64,000 nt of DNA from Ceratodon purpureus (taxonomy: Eukaryota; Streptophyta; Bryopsida; Pseudoditrichales; Ditrichaceae), in contig CM026424.1 in NCBI GenBank assembly GCA_014871385.1, positions 6,315,320-6,379,319 of the forward strand. Direction: 5' to 3'. Shown piece by piece: positions 1 to 11,300 of the stretch. The notes below the pieces were generated by a model. The model ran no database searches, was not told the DNA's origin, and was given only the letters and a program-made list of their open reading frames with translations. Positions within the stretch are counted from its first letter, which is position 1. Every line of letters starts with the position of its first letter. The translations under genes and the position numbers were made by a program.

Positions 1-3000
1 TTTCATCTACCGTTGCATGTGTAAAATCGAATTACAAATTTCAGAACTCATAGAACATAGTGGCTGCTGTTCCATTTGTGAGGCCGACGGTAGTATTTGC
101 TTGACTTAGATTAGTCGTGGATTTAACATGTCACAGTTCCTGAGTTCTGTCCTTCTGAATATGACGAGCAGAAAGAGCTGCTGGCCTCAGGGGTGTCCAT
201 ACCTATGCAGTTAAACGCGTTCTCACAAGCTGGTCAGGTTCGGCCGGCGTTCTCCCAGGCAATGTCTGACTCCAGTCAGCAGTCGGAGCCAAGGCCTGTG
301 CCAGTGTTGACAAAGTATGCGAAGGCAAAGCTTCGCAAGGAACAGAAGAAAGCTGAAGAAGAGGAGAGGATGCGGAAGCTTCAAGGGGACGAGAGATTGA
401 GGAAGCAACAAGGAGGTGGCTCTACCGTTGGAAGTTCTCATCCTCAAACACCCACACAAGTGGCACAGTCATTGTCGATACCAATAGCAGCAGGACCGCA
501 GCCTCACTCGAAGCTTTTGGAGAGCAGACAGCAGGTGGTGCACGCTATTCCCGTAGTCAAGCAGGAGGCACAAGCGGAACAGCATGCTGGAGTCGCTTCA
601 CAAAGAAGACTTGTGGCATCGATTCAAACTTGTGAAATGTGCCACGTAAGAGCGTCAATGGAGCTAGTACTTCTATCAGAAGCATGGCTCTAATTACTTT
701 CCGGTCTCGGTAGAAGGTTTCATGTCGTTGTGTATGTATTCATGGCCCTTCTCGTGAGGTTCAGGAGGTTAGATTGTCGTGATGTATGCTTTGCTTGATA
801 AGTCTTTGATTAGTGCCTTTAATCGCGTTGTTGTTGCGGTGGCCAGGTAGGCATTAGAGCTCCTGGACAAGTGGATGTTTCTGAGACAACAGGAACTCAA
901 GCAATCTCTTTAGCAGCCAAGGAAGCCAATGCTGGAGGCGGTGGCGGGGACAAGAGCCAGGTGAATACCCCTCAGGCTGGTGGCGGCGTGAGACAGGTAC
1001 GTCGATTCGCGAGAGGTGTAGTGCTGAGGCGAGGCAATTAAGATAACGCGAATAAGAGAGCTGGGAGGAGTTGGCATAAGTTTGAATGAACTGCATCCTA
1101 GTCTTTGAGAAAAGATAGTCATTGTTTATGGTCTGGCTTCTGTGGGGTTGTTTTTAGTCCTCCTGGAATGTCAGAGCTGCAAGGTGATTTACTTTATTAA
1201 GGGTATTTTATGGACGGTCTCTGAAGTAGGGGCTTTGTCTGACTGGATTCAACACCTGCCTACTTTTGTCCAGGGAGCCGCCTATGTGCTTGCGTCGTCG
1301 GCAGCACCAGATCTGAAGGACGCATCAGATAGTGGAAGCGGTGGCCTTGGAGGCTCAGGAGCTCAGGAAGTGAGTGGCGATGTGAAGACACCGGTGAAGA
1401 AGTCTGCAGTTGCTGTGGGTCAGAAGAAGCCAGGCGAGCCCGTGCCTGCAGCTTTACAACCAGCCAAGTAAGTTTACAACCGGCGTTCTTGTGTGTTTTT
1501 GGCCCAAATCCAATTAGGCCACGAGGCGATTTAAGACAGATGTACTATAATGGGAATGGATTTGTATGCTTGTGCGCATGGTTTTGGATGTGCTAAATCA
1601 TGAAATACTTACAGTTTGGGACCTTACAGTGTTATAGACATGTTGATTTCTGGGGTCAAACCGATTATTCTAAGAGGTGCTTGGATATAAAGCTGAATTT
1701 CAATTGGCTCCTAGACTCTTGAGCTGTGTTTTGCAAGTTTGTTTATTTATTTACTTCTTGGGGTAATGAGTGGGTGGTTCATTGTGTGTACCTTTCCTTT
1801 ATTTGTTTCTTAAAGTAGACAGCAATATTCCTGATATACTTGGTGGAATTGCAGCAAGAAGCAGAAGACGCAAGGAACAGACGCTGATCAGAGCATCGAC
1901 GCACTGAACGATGTAACGGCTGTTAGTGGTGTAGACTTAAGGGTATGGGGCAATCTGGACTCGATATACACCTTCATTGTAGTCTGGCAAAGTGGTTGAA
2001 GGGACATGGGGGATGTTGTGCATGGTCGTATTTTTGTGTTCTGTTTATTAGAGGAATTGCTGCCTACATCTAGACTGGAGTGTGTTAATACGTGGTGTGC
2101 CATTGTAGGAAGAGGAAGAGCAGCTACTGGCCGGCCCGAATGAGGAGAGTCGAACGACGGAAGCAATGCGGAAGTTTGTTCAGGAAGAGGAAGAGCGGTT
2201 GTTTCTGGAGAAGGGTCCTCTACGTTCGAAAGTTCAAGCCGTTGGTACAGACACCCGTTATAGTGATAGAAGAAGCTAATGATGATGATATGTGTGTGAC
2301 CTTTCTGCATCTATGTGTGAGATGTTTGTGGTGCCTTTCCCTTTGAGTTCTCCTGGGGTAATTGTCGTGGTAAGTTGCGTATACTGAAGGAAGAAGTTAG
2401 ACGGCAGTGATACCATTTGTTCGTTGATTTGTGGCACTTCGGTAGTCTTCGATTAATCTGTTTACGGAATGCTTTAAATGAAGTGGGTAATATGAGGATT
2501 CAAAAAACCGGTGCTCGGATGGGATGGGTTTGAGATCTGTAATCGGTTGAGTGGAGATATATGCGACGGACGGATTTGAAGTTGTGTTTTGTGAACAGAC
2601 GTGACGCGTGCAAAATGAGGTGTTGCTAACACAGGTTGTGGCAAATGGTGGCAGCTGCGAAATTTGGTTTGAGCTTGAGCGAAGACATCGAGAGATGTCT
2701 GTCCTTGGTATGTCCTCATCAGCGTTATATAAAGTTAGTATATGATGTCCGGTGTGTGGGAATCGATAACGGATGTATGGTCAGTGTGGTTTGTTTGATG
2801 TATTTTGGAGTTTTGAGGTTATCCTTGAAAAGGAAATTTCGAATTTACACTGACTGCGTGGATTTGCAGGCCTGCGAGGAGCGATTGAGGTCCATGCTTT
2901 ACAAGATGATCGAGTATTCGAAACAGGTATACCTGGGTCTTGTTTTTTTTGTCGTAGCCATTCATGGATGGTGCAGGGTGGTCCTTGATGGTAATCTAGG

Positions 3001-4930
3001 CTATTGGTGCTAGTCTTCTAGTATGGACTGTAGACAACGTAAATCGTGACACTACGTGAACATTTGACGGGGCGGGAAATTCAGCAGTTGATCCCCTTTT
3101 AGTGTGGCCAAGGCAGATTGGGATTGCCAGGCTGGTGAGGTTTTGACTGTGAATCGAGGTAATATGTGCAGCGTTGTGATGTGGAGAAAGACCTGCACAA
3201 TACAATCACAGGATTTGATCCTCGTAGGCAAGTTTTGCTGATGAAGAGGAGGGCGGAAGAGGCTATGGAGAAGAAGCAAGCAGCTGAAAGTGAACGGTTG
3301 CGGAAGCTGAATGAGGTAAGGAGGGATATGTGGTGATAGTTGTTAGCTCTTGTGTCGGAAATAGTTGGCGGCGTGGAACTTCATTTTGAGACATTCAGTG
3401 GGCAATTTGAGTTTGCGGTTGTATAGGAGATGGTGTTTGGTGGTCTGTGGTAATTTCCTGAAATTAGTGGTTTATTATTTCCCAGTGACCCCTAAATGGA
3501 AGCTGTTTGCAGTCAGTTACTAGTGCTTTTGGCTTGCATTGCTCTTATGGTGATGGTTGCATTGGTCGGGGGACTGAAAGATGTATGCTGATAGTTGTTG
3601 CGTTTGTTGATCGGTTCCCTCAGAAGAAAGACAAAGGAGTGCATGCTGATGGGAGCAATGAAGATTTGAGACTGAAGGCTCAGAAGGTACGCCAAGACCA
3701 TATTTGTCGGGTGTGATTGTGGTCACTTTACCAGCGATAAGGGGTGTACTCGAAAACTGGTCGAGTCAAATTCTGGGCCTATCTGTGGAGTGGTGAGAGT
3801 CCCACTGTTGACATAATGTGGGCTCTGGTTCTATGTTAAGTAGTTGGCTACGGGTCAATGGACACACTTTGTTATTGTTACTGGCGTTGATATTGGGGGT
3901 TGTGTGTTTGTTACAGGCTCAACAAGTGGAAGACGACAAAATGAGGGCTAAAGCTGCGAACGTGGCGGCAAGAGCCGCAGTTGGAGCAACAGACATGCTG
4001 TCAAAATGGCAGATGATGGCAGCTCAGGGTCTTGCAAAACGGCAGGGCGGAGACTTAGGTAGGCCTGGGATGTGGATGAGGGTGATGGTCCTATGGAATG
4101 TTTAGCGGCAGTTTTGCCATGGCTTGGGTTGGTGTGGTGGTATGTGGGGGACGACGTTGTTTGGTGGATCATCGGATATGGTGATGAGGGTTGGTTCCTT
4201 GGGCTGATCAAGTTTGTGGGTTACTTTAGATACAGCAAGCGAGTCTGCAAGGGCCGGCAGCGCCGACGAAACCTCGGGTAGCCGGGAGCAAGAGGGTAAA
4301 CATGAGAACGGGGAAGGGGGAAAAGCGACAGGTCCTGGACACACTGATACAGGCGGTGACGGGGTGCCTGCAACAGCAGTTGCTAGCAGGCCAGCAGGTA
4401 TTGTCGTGTAGCGCAGCGCAAGGTTCTGTAAGACAGTCAGTGAAGTCATTGAAAGTGCTTTGTGTTTTTTGGTGTATCGTGAGACGTAGTAGTGGACGTG
4501 TGTTTTGAAGATGGTTTTAAGGTTAGTGTGGACGTGCTTCCGTTTGTTGCAGGGCCTGGACCAGGAACAGGGAGGGGCAGCACTGTGCGGAGGATAGGAG
4601 CCGGACATGGCGGAAGACAACCCCGGTCCATGACGATGAAGGATGTTATAGCGTTACTGGAGAGGGAACCGGTGATGTCGAAGTCGTCATTTCTGTACAG
4701 GTTGTACGAGCGGCGGGATCGGAAGAGCGAGAGCTCGAGACGATTGTAGAGGGAAGGGATTTATTCGGGGTTATTGGTGACATGGTGGAGAGCGCATGGG
4801 GAAGGATAGTGTTGGAGTGGGTGATGAAGATGGGATTGTAGTTAAGGAGGGTAGTGGCAGGCCTGTGGAGGCCGAGAAAGGGGATTCAAGAGTTGTGGCC
4901 GTGTACACATTGTACCAAAGAAGCGTTGTT
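1..4930 (+). repeat. Left arm of an inverted segmental duplication (TAF4 region)
   Basis: This arm matches, in reverse orientation, the sequence from about 8128 upward. Matching covers exons, splice junctions, parts of introns and the 3' UTR. For example, the block around 4800-4925 (GTAGTGGCAGGCCTGTGGAG, then a GTGTACACATTGTA-like stretch and AAAGAAGCGTTGTT) recurs inverted at about 8128-8225. Beyond about 4930 the two arms no longer align. Introns have diverged much more than exons, so the duplication is not recent. Confidence 0.75.
191..4749 (+). CDS. TAF4: TAF4-like TFIID subunit, copy A (5' part outside window)
   Basis: TAF4 is a scaffold subunit of TFIID and acts in the nucleus in RNA polymerase II initiation. 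Twelve exons can be read: 191-645, 847-996, 1274-1467, 1855-1942, 2109-2244, 2655-2707, 2870-2926, 3172-3315, 3624-3686, 3917-4058, 4236-4397 and 4553-4749. They keep phase throughout and give 612 codons plus stop. Visible landmarks are the basic and acidic helix [18 protein letters not shown], the conserved TAF4 C-terminal block beginning [44 protein letters not shown], and the terminal [14 protein letters not shown]. Every exon has a partner in the minus-strand copy at 8312-17883, so this is an inverted paralogue. Exon 847-996 is 26 codons shorter than its partner. I see no stops or broken splice sites, so it looks functional. The phase of the first exon cannot be fixed because upstream exons are missing. 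Confidence 0.85.
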
Positions 4931-6514
4931 TATAAATGTGCCATATGGTGTGGCAGTATGATTGCCATCAGTATATTGTTGGATGGATGAGGGAGGTTGA
5001 ATTACCTGGTCTGGTAGTGCGTTTATGGTTTCGAGGTTATCAGATTTTGGATAGGAGATATTCATCTTCCTATTCTATGATGTGTGGAGTTTTTGCTTCT
5101 CTTCGTCAGGAGGTGATATAGTATGTGTTAAAGCATGTATATGGATATTTGAGAAGGCTAAGTTTGCATTTTTGAGTTATTTTGCTCTGACCCACGATCT
5201 CGAGGGTAGATGGTGCACAAGTAATACGACTATTGTAGTGTAGCGGGCTGCATGTTATTTTGCATTCCATAAACAAATATATGGCTATGATTGACAGAGT
5301 TGTTTAACCTTTAGCATTCAGCGTTTTGGACAGAAACTAAATCAATTTACACGTGTTTATATACTTTGCATGATGTTAAGAATACGAAGCGGGACCAAAC
5401 TCATATGACAAATGTGTCGAAGGAGTGATGTCTTGGCAGATCAAGTGCCTCGGTTGTTGAAGACACGAAGACATGCTTGCAGCTGGGCTCGCAGTATAAG
5501 TAATTATTGAGCGGTAACATATCCATGCATTGCGTTGCCATACCACCAGGCCTATCAAGTGTCGAACTACAAGGCATGTCTGTAATTAGTTCTATTAAAT
5601 AAGGTGGCTTGTTGAATTAATTGCATTAATGTACCATTCATCCACAAATCAGACAAATCAATCCATATCACTTCCTCTACTGCGGTACAATTGAAGCCCT
5701 TTCATGTGCTGCAAATGCTAGAATTATTTCCGTGTCTATCTTGCAAGGACCCTAGTCAGATCGAGCTAAAAGGAGTTTTTGAAGGCAAGAAGAGCACGTA
5801 CCTCCGTTAAATGTCGTGGCAGTGGTCATTGAAGGAATGAAACCCCCACTTGTCTCAAGTTTCATGGCTCGAGAGCTCCCTATGGCGGCGGATTTTTGTA
5901 TCACCTGATGCTGAATCTCAGCTCCTCCGGTGAGCATAAAACATCATTATTTCCTTCAAGAAATCAGCATGTAACATAATCCTCATTCCCCTCATGCTTC
6001 ATGTTTCATGCCTCTAATTTCACACATTAGGAATTCCCATAGACTTGATCCTAATCACATATTTGCCATCACATCACTTAAGTTTCATCTTACCAAGCGC
6101 CAATTCAAAACCCTACCACGTTAACAAAAACGCATTGCACATCCCACGATATACATTACCATAAAGCATGTAAAATTCCAAAAAAACACTGAACACACTT
6201 GAAGACAACCAAGGAACTCCAGAAACAACCATCACTGAATTGCATTGCATGTGAAACTGGAACAGCTTTTGAGTCACAAAATGCACACCTTCGGTTTCAA
6301 CTCAACGCTGCTAACCAGCTCTATACACATATAAACAAAGTACTCTACCAGTGTGCTATCCTCAGGAACATTTACATGCACTAAGCTTTAACTTCCAACC
6401 ATCCCCATCCCAAGGACAAAGCACTGATTAGAGAATCACAAGGTGAGAAGGTTAAGCCTGCAAAATGTTACTCACTCGTGCCAAAACTGCGATCTAGATA
6501 GACCCATCTCGGAA
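4931..6514. other. Spacer downstream of TAF4-A, no gene seen
   Basis: This is unique spacer between the inverted TAF4 arms. It is AT-rich without long credible ORFs. It probably contains the end of the TAF4-A transcript and the 3' UTR of the small minus-strand gene at 6515-6874. I see no repeat or RNA gene. Confidence 0.5.
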
Positions 6515-6874
6515 CTAAGCTGGGTGGGCAGTGCCAGCGCCGGTGGCTTCGACCTTGGCCACTTCGACCGAAGAAATCCCGGCGTCGCGATCTGCCTGCT
6601 CTTCCAAGGGGTCGACAAAGTTGGGGTCATTCTCATCCATGGCCGCAGGCACGGGGTCGGCGTAGTCCTCTTCGTTGTAAGGGCCATCCATGGTGAACTT
6701 GCCCCCATGGCCTTGTTTCTTCACCGCGCCCTTGTTGGGGTTGGCGGAGCGGCGGTCCAGCCGCTCGATCCCCTTCTTCAGGTTCTGCTGGTGGGCATGA
6801 TCCTCCCAGCCCTGCTTGGTGTTCCTTGGGAACAGGCCGGGGTTCTCCTCTCTGATCACGTTGGTGTCCGCCAT
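6515..6874 (-). CDS. Small hydrophilic protein, 119 aa, unknown function
   Basis: A single-exon ORF of 119 residues begins MADTNVIREENPGLFPRN and is GC-rich compared with its flanks, as expected for real coding sequence here. It is charged and low in hydrophobic residues, with no signal peptide or membrane segment. Features are a basic central part (GWEDHAHQQNLKKGIERLDR), a glycine and lysine motif KKQGHGGKFTMDGP, and an acidic, proline-containing stretch with DENDPNFVDPLEE. The composition suggests a small intrinsically disordered plant protein. I recall GHGGKFT-type motifs in small plant proteins but cannot name a family with confidence. The gene sits alone in the spacer between the two TAF4 copies and has no duplicate in the window. 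Confidence 0.65.
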   Translation of the reverse strand: MADTNVIREENPGLFPRNTKQGWEDHAHQQNLKKGIERLDRRSANPNKGAVKKQGHGGKFTMDGPYNEEDYADPVPAAMDENDPNFVDPLEEQADRDAGISSVEVAKVEATGAGTAHPA

Positions 6875-8127
6875 GGTATGATGGTCAAGTGGGTGTTATG
6901 ACGGCGTTAAGATTCCTGAAACATGGCACAGAAGTGGGTAATTGATGTCAAACTACCCTACCACCACCGTGATATGTTGTACAATGTATGCTCACTACTG
7001 TAGTCCATAACACTCCACTCTCGCAATCCTAATCACGGGACTTACTGCATGAGATGACCAACACACATGCAGATTCCACAACAGCGAGCTCAAGAATTTA
7101 GCGTAAATGGCACATACTCCACAGCAAACCAACCAACGAACATCAAACAACGCAGTTTGCAGCAGATCATCACCTGGGAAAACGAATCGATATCTCCTTC
7201 GAGGTTCCGCACAGCAGCAAACACATAAGCTTAGGTTGCGATGATGGTACAATGCTTACTTATGAGAGCCTCGTTGCCTCCACCTTGACTGGCTGTGACG
7301 TGAGAATTGGCCCACAATGCACAGCCTCTTGCATAACACTTGTCACTCGCCACCACTGCGCGCCTTGCAACACGTCAACACACCTCGTCGAGTCGGCACT
7401 TGGAATCCATTTGAGGAAAAGAAAAAGGAAAAAATATGTAGGCAGACGCCGATTTGGTGGCAGCTCCGGGCCCTGCGGGACCAACGAGCAGAAAGATCAG
7501 CAACTGTGGTGATGTACTCTCATGAGAAGGAAAAACATACCAAACTGACCCATATCTGTTACAGGTAGTTACTGTGGCGCTGTGACCTTGATTCACAACG
7601 CTGGTCAGTAGGTGCGGCACACATGTTATTCAGAGATAATACATGTTTATGTTGATTCCAATTGAGTGCCATTAAATCGTGTTCATGATAATAAGAAAAA
7701 CCTAAGTGTTCCTGCGTTTCCTTGATAGAGTGGTTTCTATTGTAACATTTAGTGTGATGTTTAAAAAATAGATGGCTGAGTACATATCCAGCATATAGAG
7801 GAATCTCAATTTCTGAACAGGTAAAGACTAAAAGACTGGGTAGTTATAAACTGTGAACATCGAGTTAATTTGTGCAATGAAATTTGCACACCTGCTTGTT
7901 AGGAGAATAATGTAAATCCAAGTGAGAAACTCAAGACTAAACGTATTCACAAGGACTGAGGAATACCAGAAATTCTACAAAATACGCAATTGTACAAAAT
8001 CAAACCATAAAAGTCGACCCAAACATGTCATGTCATGTAATGTCATGCCATGTCACTAGGAATAAAAACAAATCTGCACATAAAAACAAACCGCATCTCA
8101 ATAACCATTTGCTTCTCAAAACTATCA
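6875..8127. other. Spacer between small gene and TAF4-B 3' end
   Basis: This stretch holds the 5' side of the small minus-strand gene and unique spacer. Around 8023-8054 there is a short run of imperfect CATGTCATGT repeats. Several short ORFs on both strands overlap each other and show no recognisable motif, so I do not call a gene. Confidence 0.45.
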
Positions 8128-8311
8128 ATGAACAACGCTTCTTTGATACAATGTGTACACGGCCACAACTCTTGAATCCCCTTACATGGCCTCCACAGGC
8201 CTGCCACTACCCTCCTTAACTACAATCCCATCTTCATTTCCACCTCCAACACTATCCTTCCCCCTGCGCTCTCCACCAGGTCACCAATAACCCCGAATAA
8301 ATCCCTTCCCT

Positions 8312-11300
8312 CTACAATCGCCTCGAGCTCTCGCCCTTCCGATCCCGCCGCTCGTACAACCTGTACAGAAATGACGACTTCGACATCACCGGTTCTCTCT
8401 CCAGTAACGCTATAACATCCTTCATCGTCATGGACCGGGGTTGTCTTCCGCCATGGCCGGCTCCTATCCTCCGCACAGTGCTGCCCCTCCCTGTTCCTGA
8501 TCCAGGCCCTGCAACATACGGAAGCACGTCCACGTTAACCTTACAACCACCTTGGAACACAGGTCCACTACTGAATCCCAGGATCCATCAAACACACGAA
8601 GCCAAAAAAACCCGCTCACATCATACTGAATAATCTTCACTAAGTGCATCCACAGCCTACCCATGGGCAAAGACCAGCTGTGCATTCGATCCCCTCCTAG
8701 CAGTAAATCTACATTCCTCATTAGAAATCACATACATATCCGTTCGGACTCACTATAAGTCAGTACACATATCAATCATACTCATCCGATCCGGCTGACC
8801 TAGCCAAAGGTTATGCACTACATGACCATACCTGGTGGCCTGCTAGCAGCTGCAGATCCAGGCGCCCCGTCACCATCTGTATCCGTGCGTCCAGAGCCTG
8901 TCCCTTTCCCCGCTTCTCCGTTCTCGTGCTTCCCCTCTTGCTCCCGGCTGCCTGAGGCTTCGTCAGCGCTGCCAGCCCTTGCAGACTCGCTCCCTGTGTT
9001 CAATAATACTCAGAAACTAGGCAAAGCCAAAGCGACCACCATCACTAAACCCTACAATCCAATAAACAACATCGATCCCGACTACAACCAAACCAAGCAG
9101 GTCAAAAACAAGGAAAAACTGCCGCTAAGACATTCCAAGAGGCTATCAATCCCATTAACGTCCCAAATCTACCTGTTTCTCCACCCGTCCGTTTTGCAAG
9201 CCCCTGAGCTGCCATCATCTGCCATTTCGACAGCATGTCTGTTGCTCCAACTGCAGCTCTTGCCGCCACGTTCGCAGCTTTGGCCCTCATTTTGTCGTCT
9301 TCCTCTTGTTGAGCCTTCAACAAACAAAAAGCACCCAAGATCAACTCCCAAGATCAACCTAACAATAAACAAGAATGTCCATGCACCCGAAACAAACCTC
9401 GTCACGTGCAACGAACGGCCACGATTGCTACACAACAGTGCAACCCTCACTACCGGATACGCCACCCACATTTGCAAAACCAGGCTGACCACCTTGCAAC
9501 TCTAGCACACGTCCACAACTTGATACTACCAGCTCTTAAGTCACCGTGTTGTAGGCAAACTACACCATGACCAAAACCGCCAGACATGGACTCTGCGTTA
9601 CCTTCTGGGCCTTCAGCCTCAAATCCTCATTTTCACCATCAGCCAGTACTCCTTTATCCTTCTTCTGAGAGAAGACAACGTCAGACTTTTAGAAACCATC
9701 AATCGCTCAGTAAGCAAACACAAAAGGTGCCAGTGTGTGGGGAGTACAACAAAGGGCATATGCAGCTGCCAGCAGACACCAACTCCCCGCAAACCATTCT
9801 AGTCTGAGCAGCTAAACTAAAGCCACCCTTTGCTTCCCAGCTAGACCACCAACTCCTCCACAACCAGAAATTCGCCCTACCGACTTCAAGTCTTATTGAT
9901 TTTCGAAGTTCTACGCTGCCAATTACTTCGCTTACAAATAAAGTCACAAAAACAATCAAGTATCATCAAACATTCGTCATCACCTCATTCAGCTTCCGCA
10001 ACCGTTCATTTTCGGCAGCTAACTTCTTCTCCATCGCCTCCTTCGCCCTCCTCTTCATCAGCAAAACTTGCCTCCGAGGGTCGAATCCTACCATTGTATT
10101 GTGAAGGTCCTTCTCCACATCACACCGCTGCACAAATTACCACACTTTCCGGGTCAACACATCAACACCCATGCTACCTTTCTATTACCAAAAATTACTA
10201 GACCACGAACAAGCAAAATGAACTACTAAACTAAATGGCTCGTCACAAATTGACAAGGTACCACGAACCCAGTTCATTGTAAACCCTAGCTTAACAGTAA
10301 CGACCACCATGCACCGTTCATAAACGAATACCAAAAATCTGAAGAACCGTGAATACCTGTTTCGAATACTTTATCAACTTGTACAGCATGGACCTCAGTC
10401 GCTCTTCGCAAGCCTACACACAATCAGCTCTTAGCAACACATATTCCCATGGCTCCCATTCATAAAGAACCTCAACGACAGACCCATCAGTATACAACAA
10501 TCACGCAATCCTCTGTGGATCGACACGAATATCACATACATGCAATCCGACAAAACGCTATTAAGAGGCACATACCAAGGACAAGCATCTTTCCATGTCT
10601 TCACTCACACTTTTCAAACCAGCTTTCGCCGCTGCCAGCACATTCCCAAACATTACGTTAGCATTATTATTAGTGCTCCTGCTCACAGAAGAGAACCTTA
10701 AACCTATCTTCAACACTTCCTACTCCAGACAACGTGACGAAGATCAACCCAGCATGCCTCGGTAGCGTATTCATATCCCCAGGGCTACTAACAGCGGGAA
10801 ATATATCATGGAGAGATTCAAAATTTATATATACAACATCGACACCCAAGTGGCCACATCCCATTGACAAGCCATTTCCAGCAGAGAAAACATCTCACCA
10901 CATCGAAATCCACAGTACAACCCCAGAAAAAGGCGATCCAATAATGACGTTTCGAAAGAATTATCCCACTCTCACGCTCACATAAAAATATAGATCTCTC
11001 GCAAATATCATCAACATTAGCTTCTTCTGTCACTCTGACATAAATATTTACCAATAGCTCGAACTTTTGCTCGAAGAGGACCCTTCTCCAGAAAGAATCG
11101 CTCTTCCTCTTCCTGAACGAACTTCCGCATTGCTTCCGTTGTTCGACTCTCCTCCTTTGGGCCGGCCAATAATTGCTCCTCCTCTTCCTACAATGGACAC
11201 ACTGGATGTTAGGACACACCAACCAAGACAGCAACCCAGGACGTAGACAAAATGATTTCAGTGAAACACGGCATTCTAGAAAAGACTCCATATCGATGCT

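Noticed and set aside
2634..2654. Acceptor CACAG at 2635-2639 for the TAF4-A exon
   Set aside because: It puts the exon out of frame and gives an early stop; the acceptor GGTGGCAG ending at 2654 keeps phase, and copy B uses the equivalent site after a TGCTAAC branch-point-like sequence.
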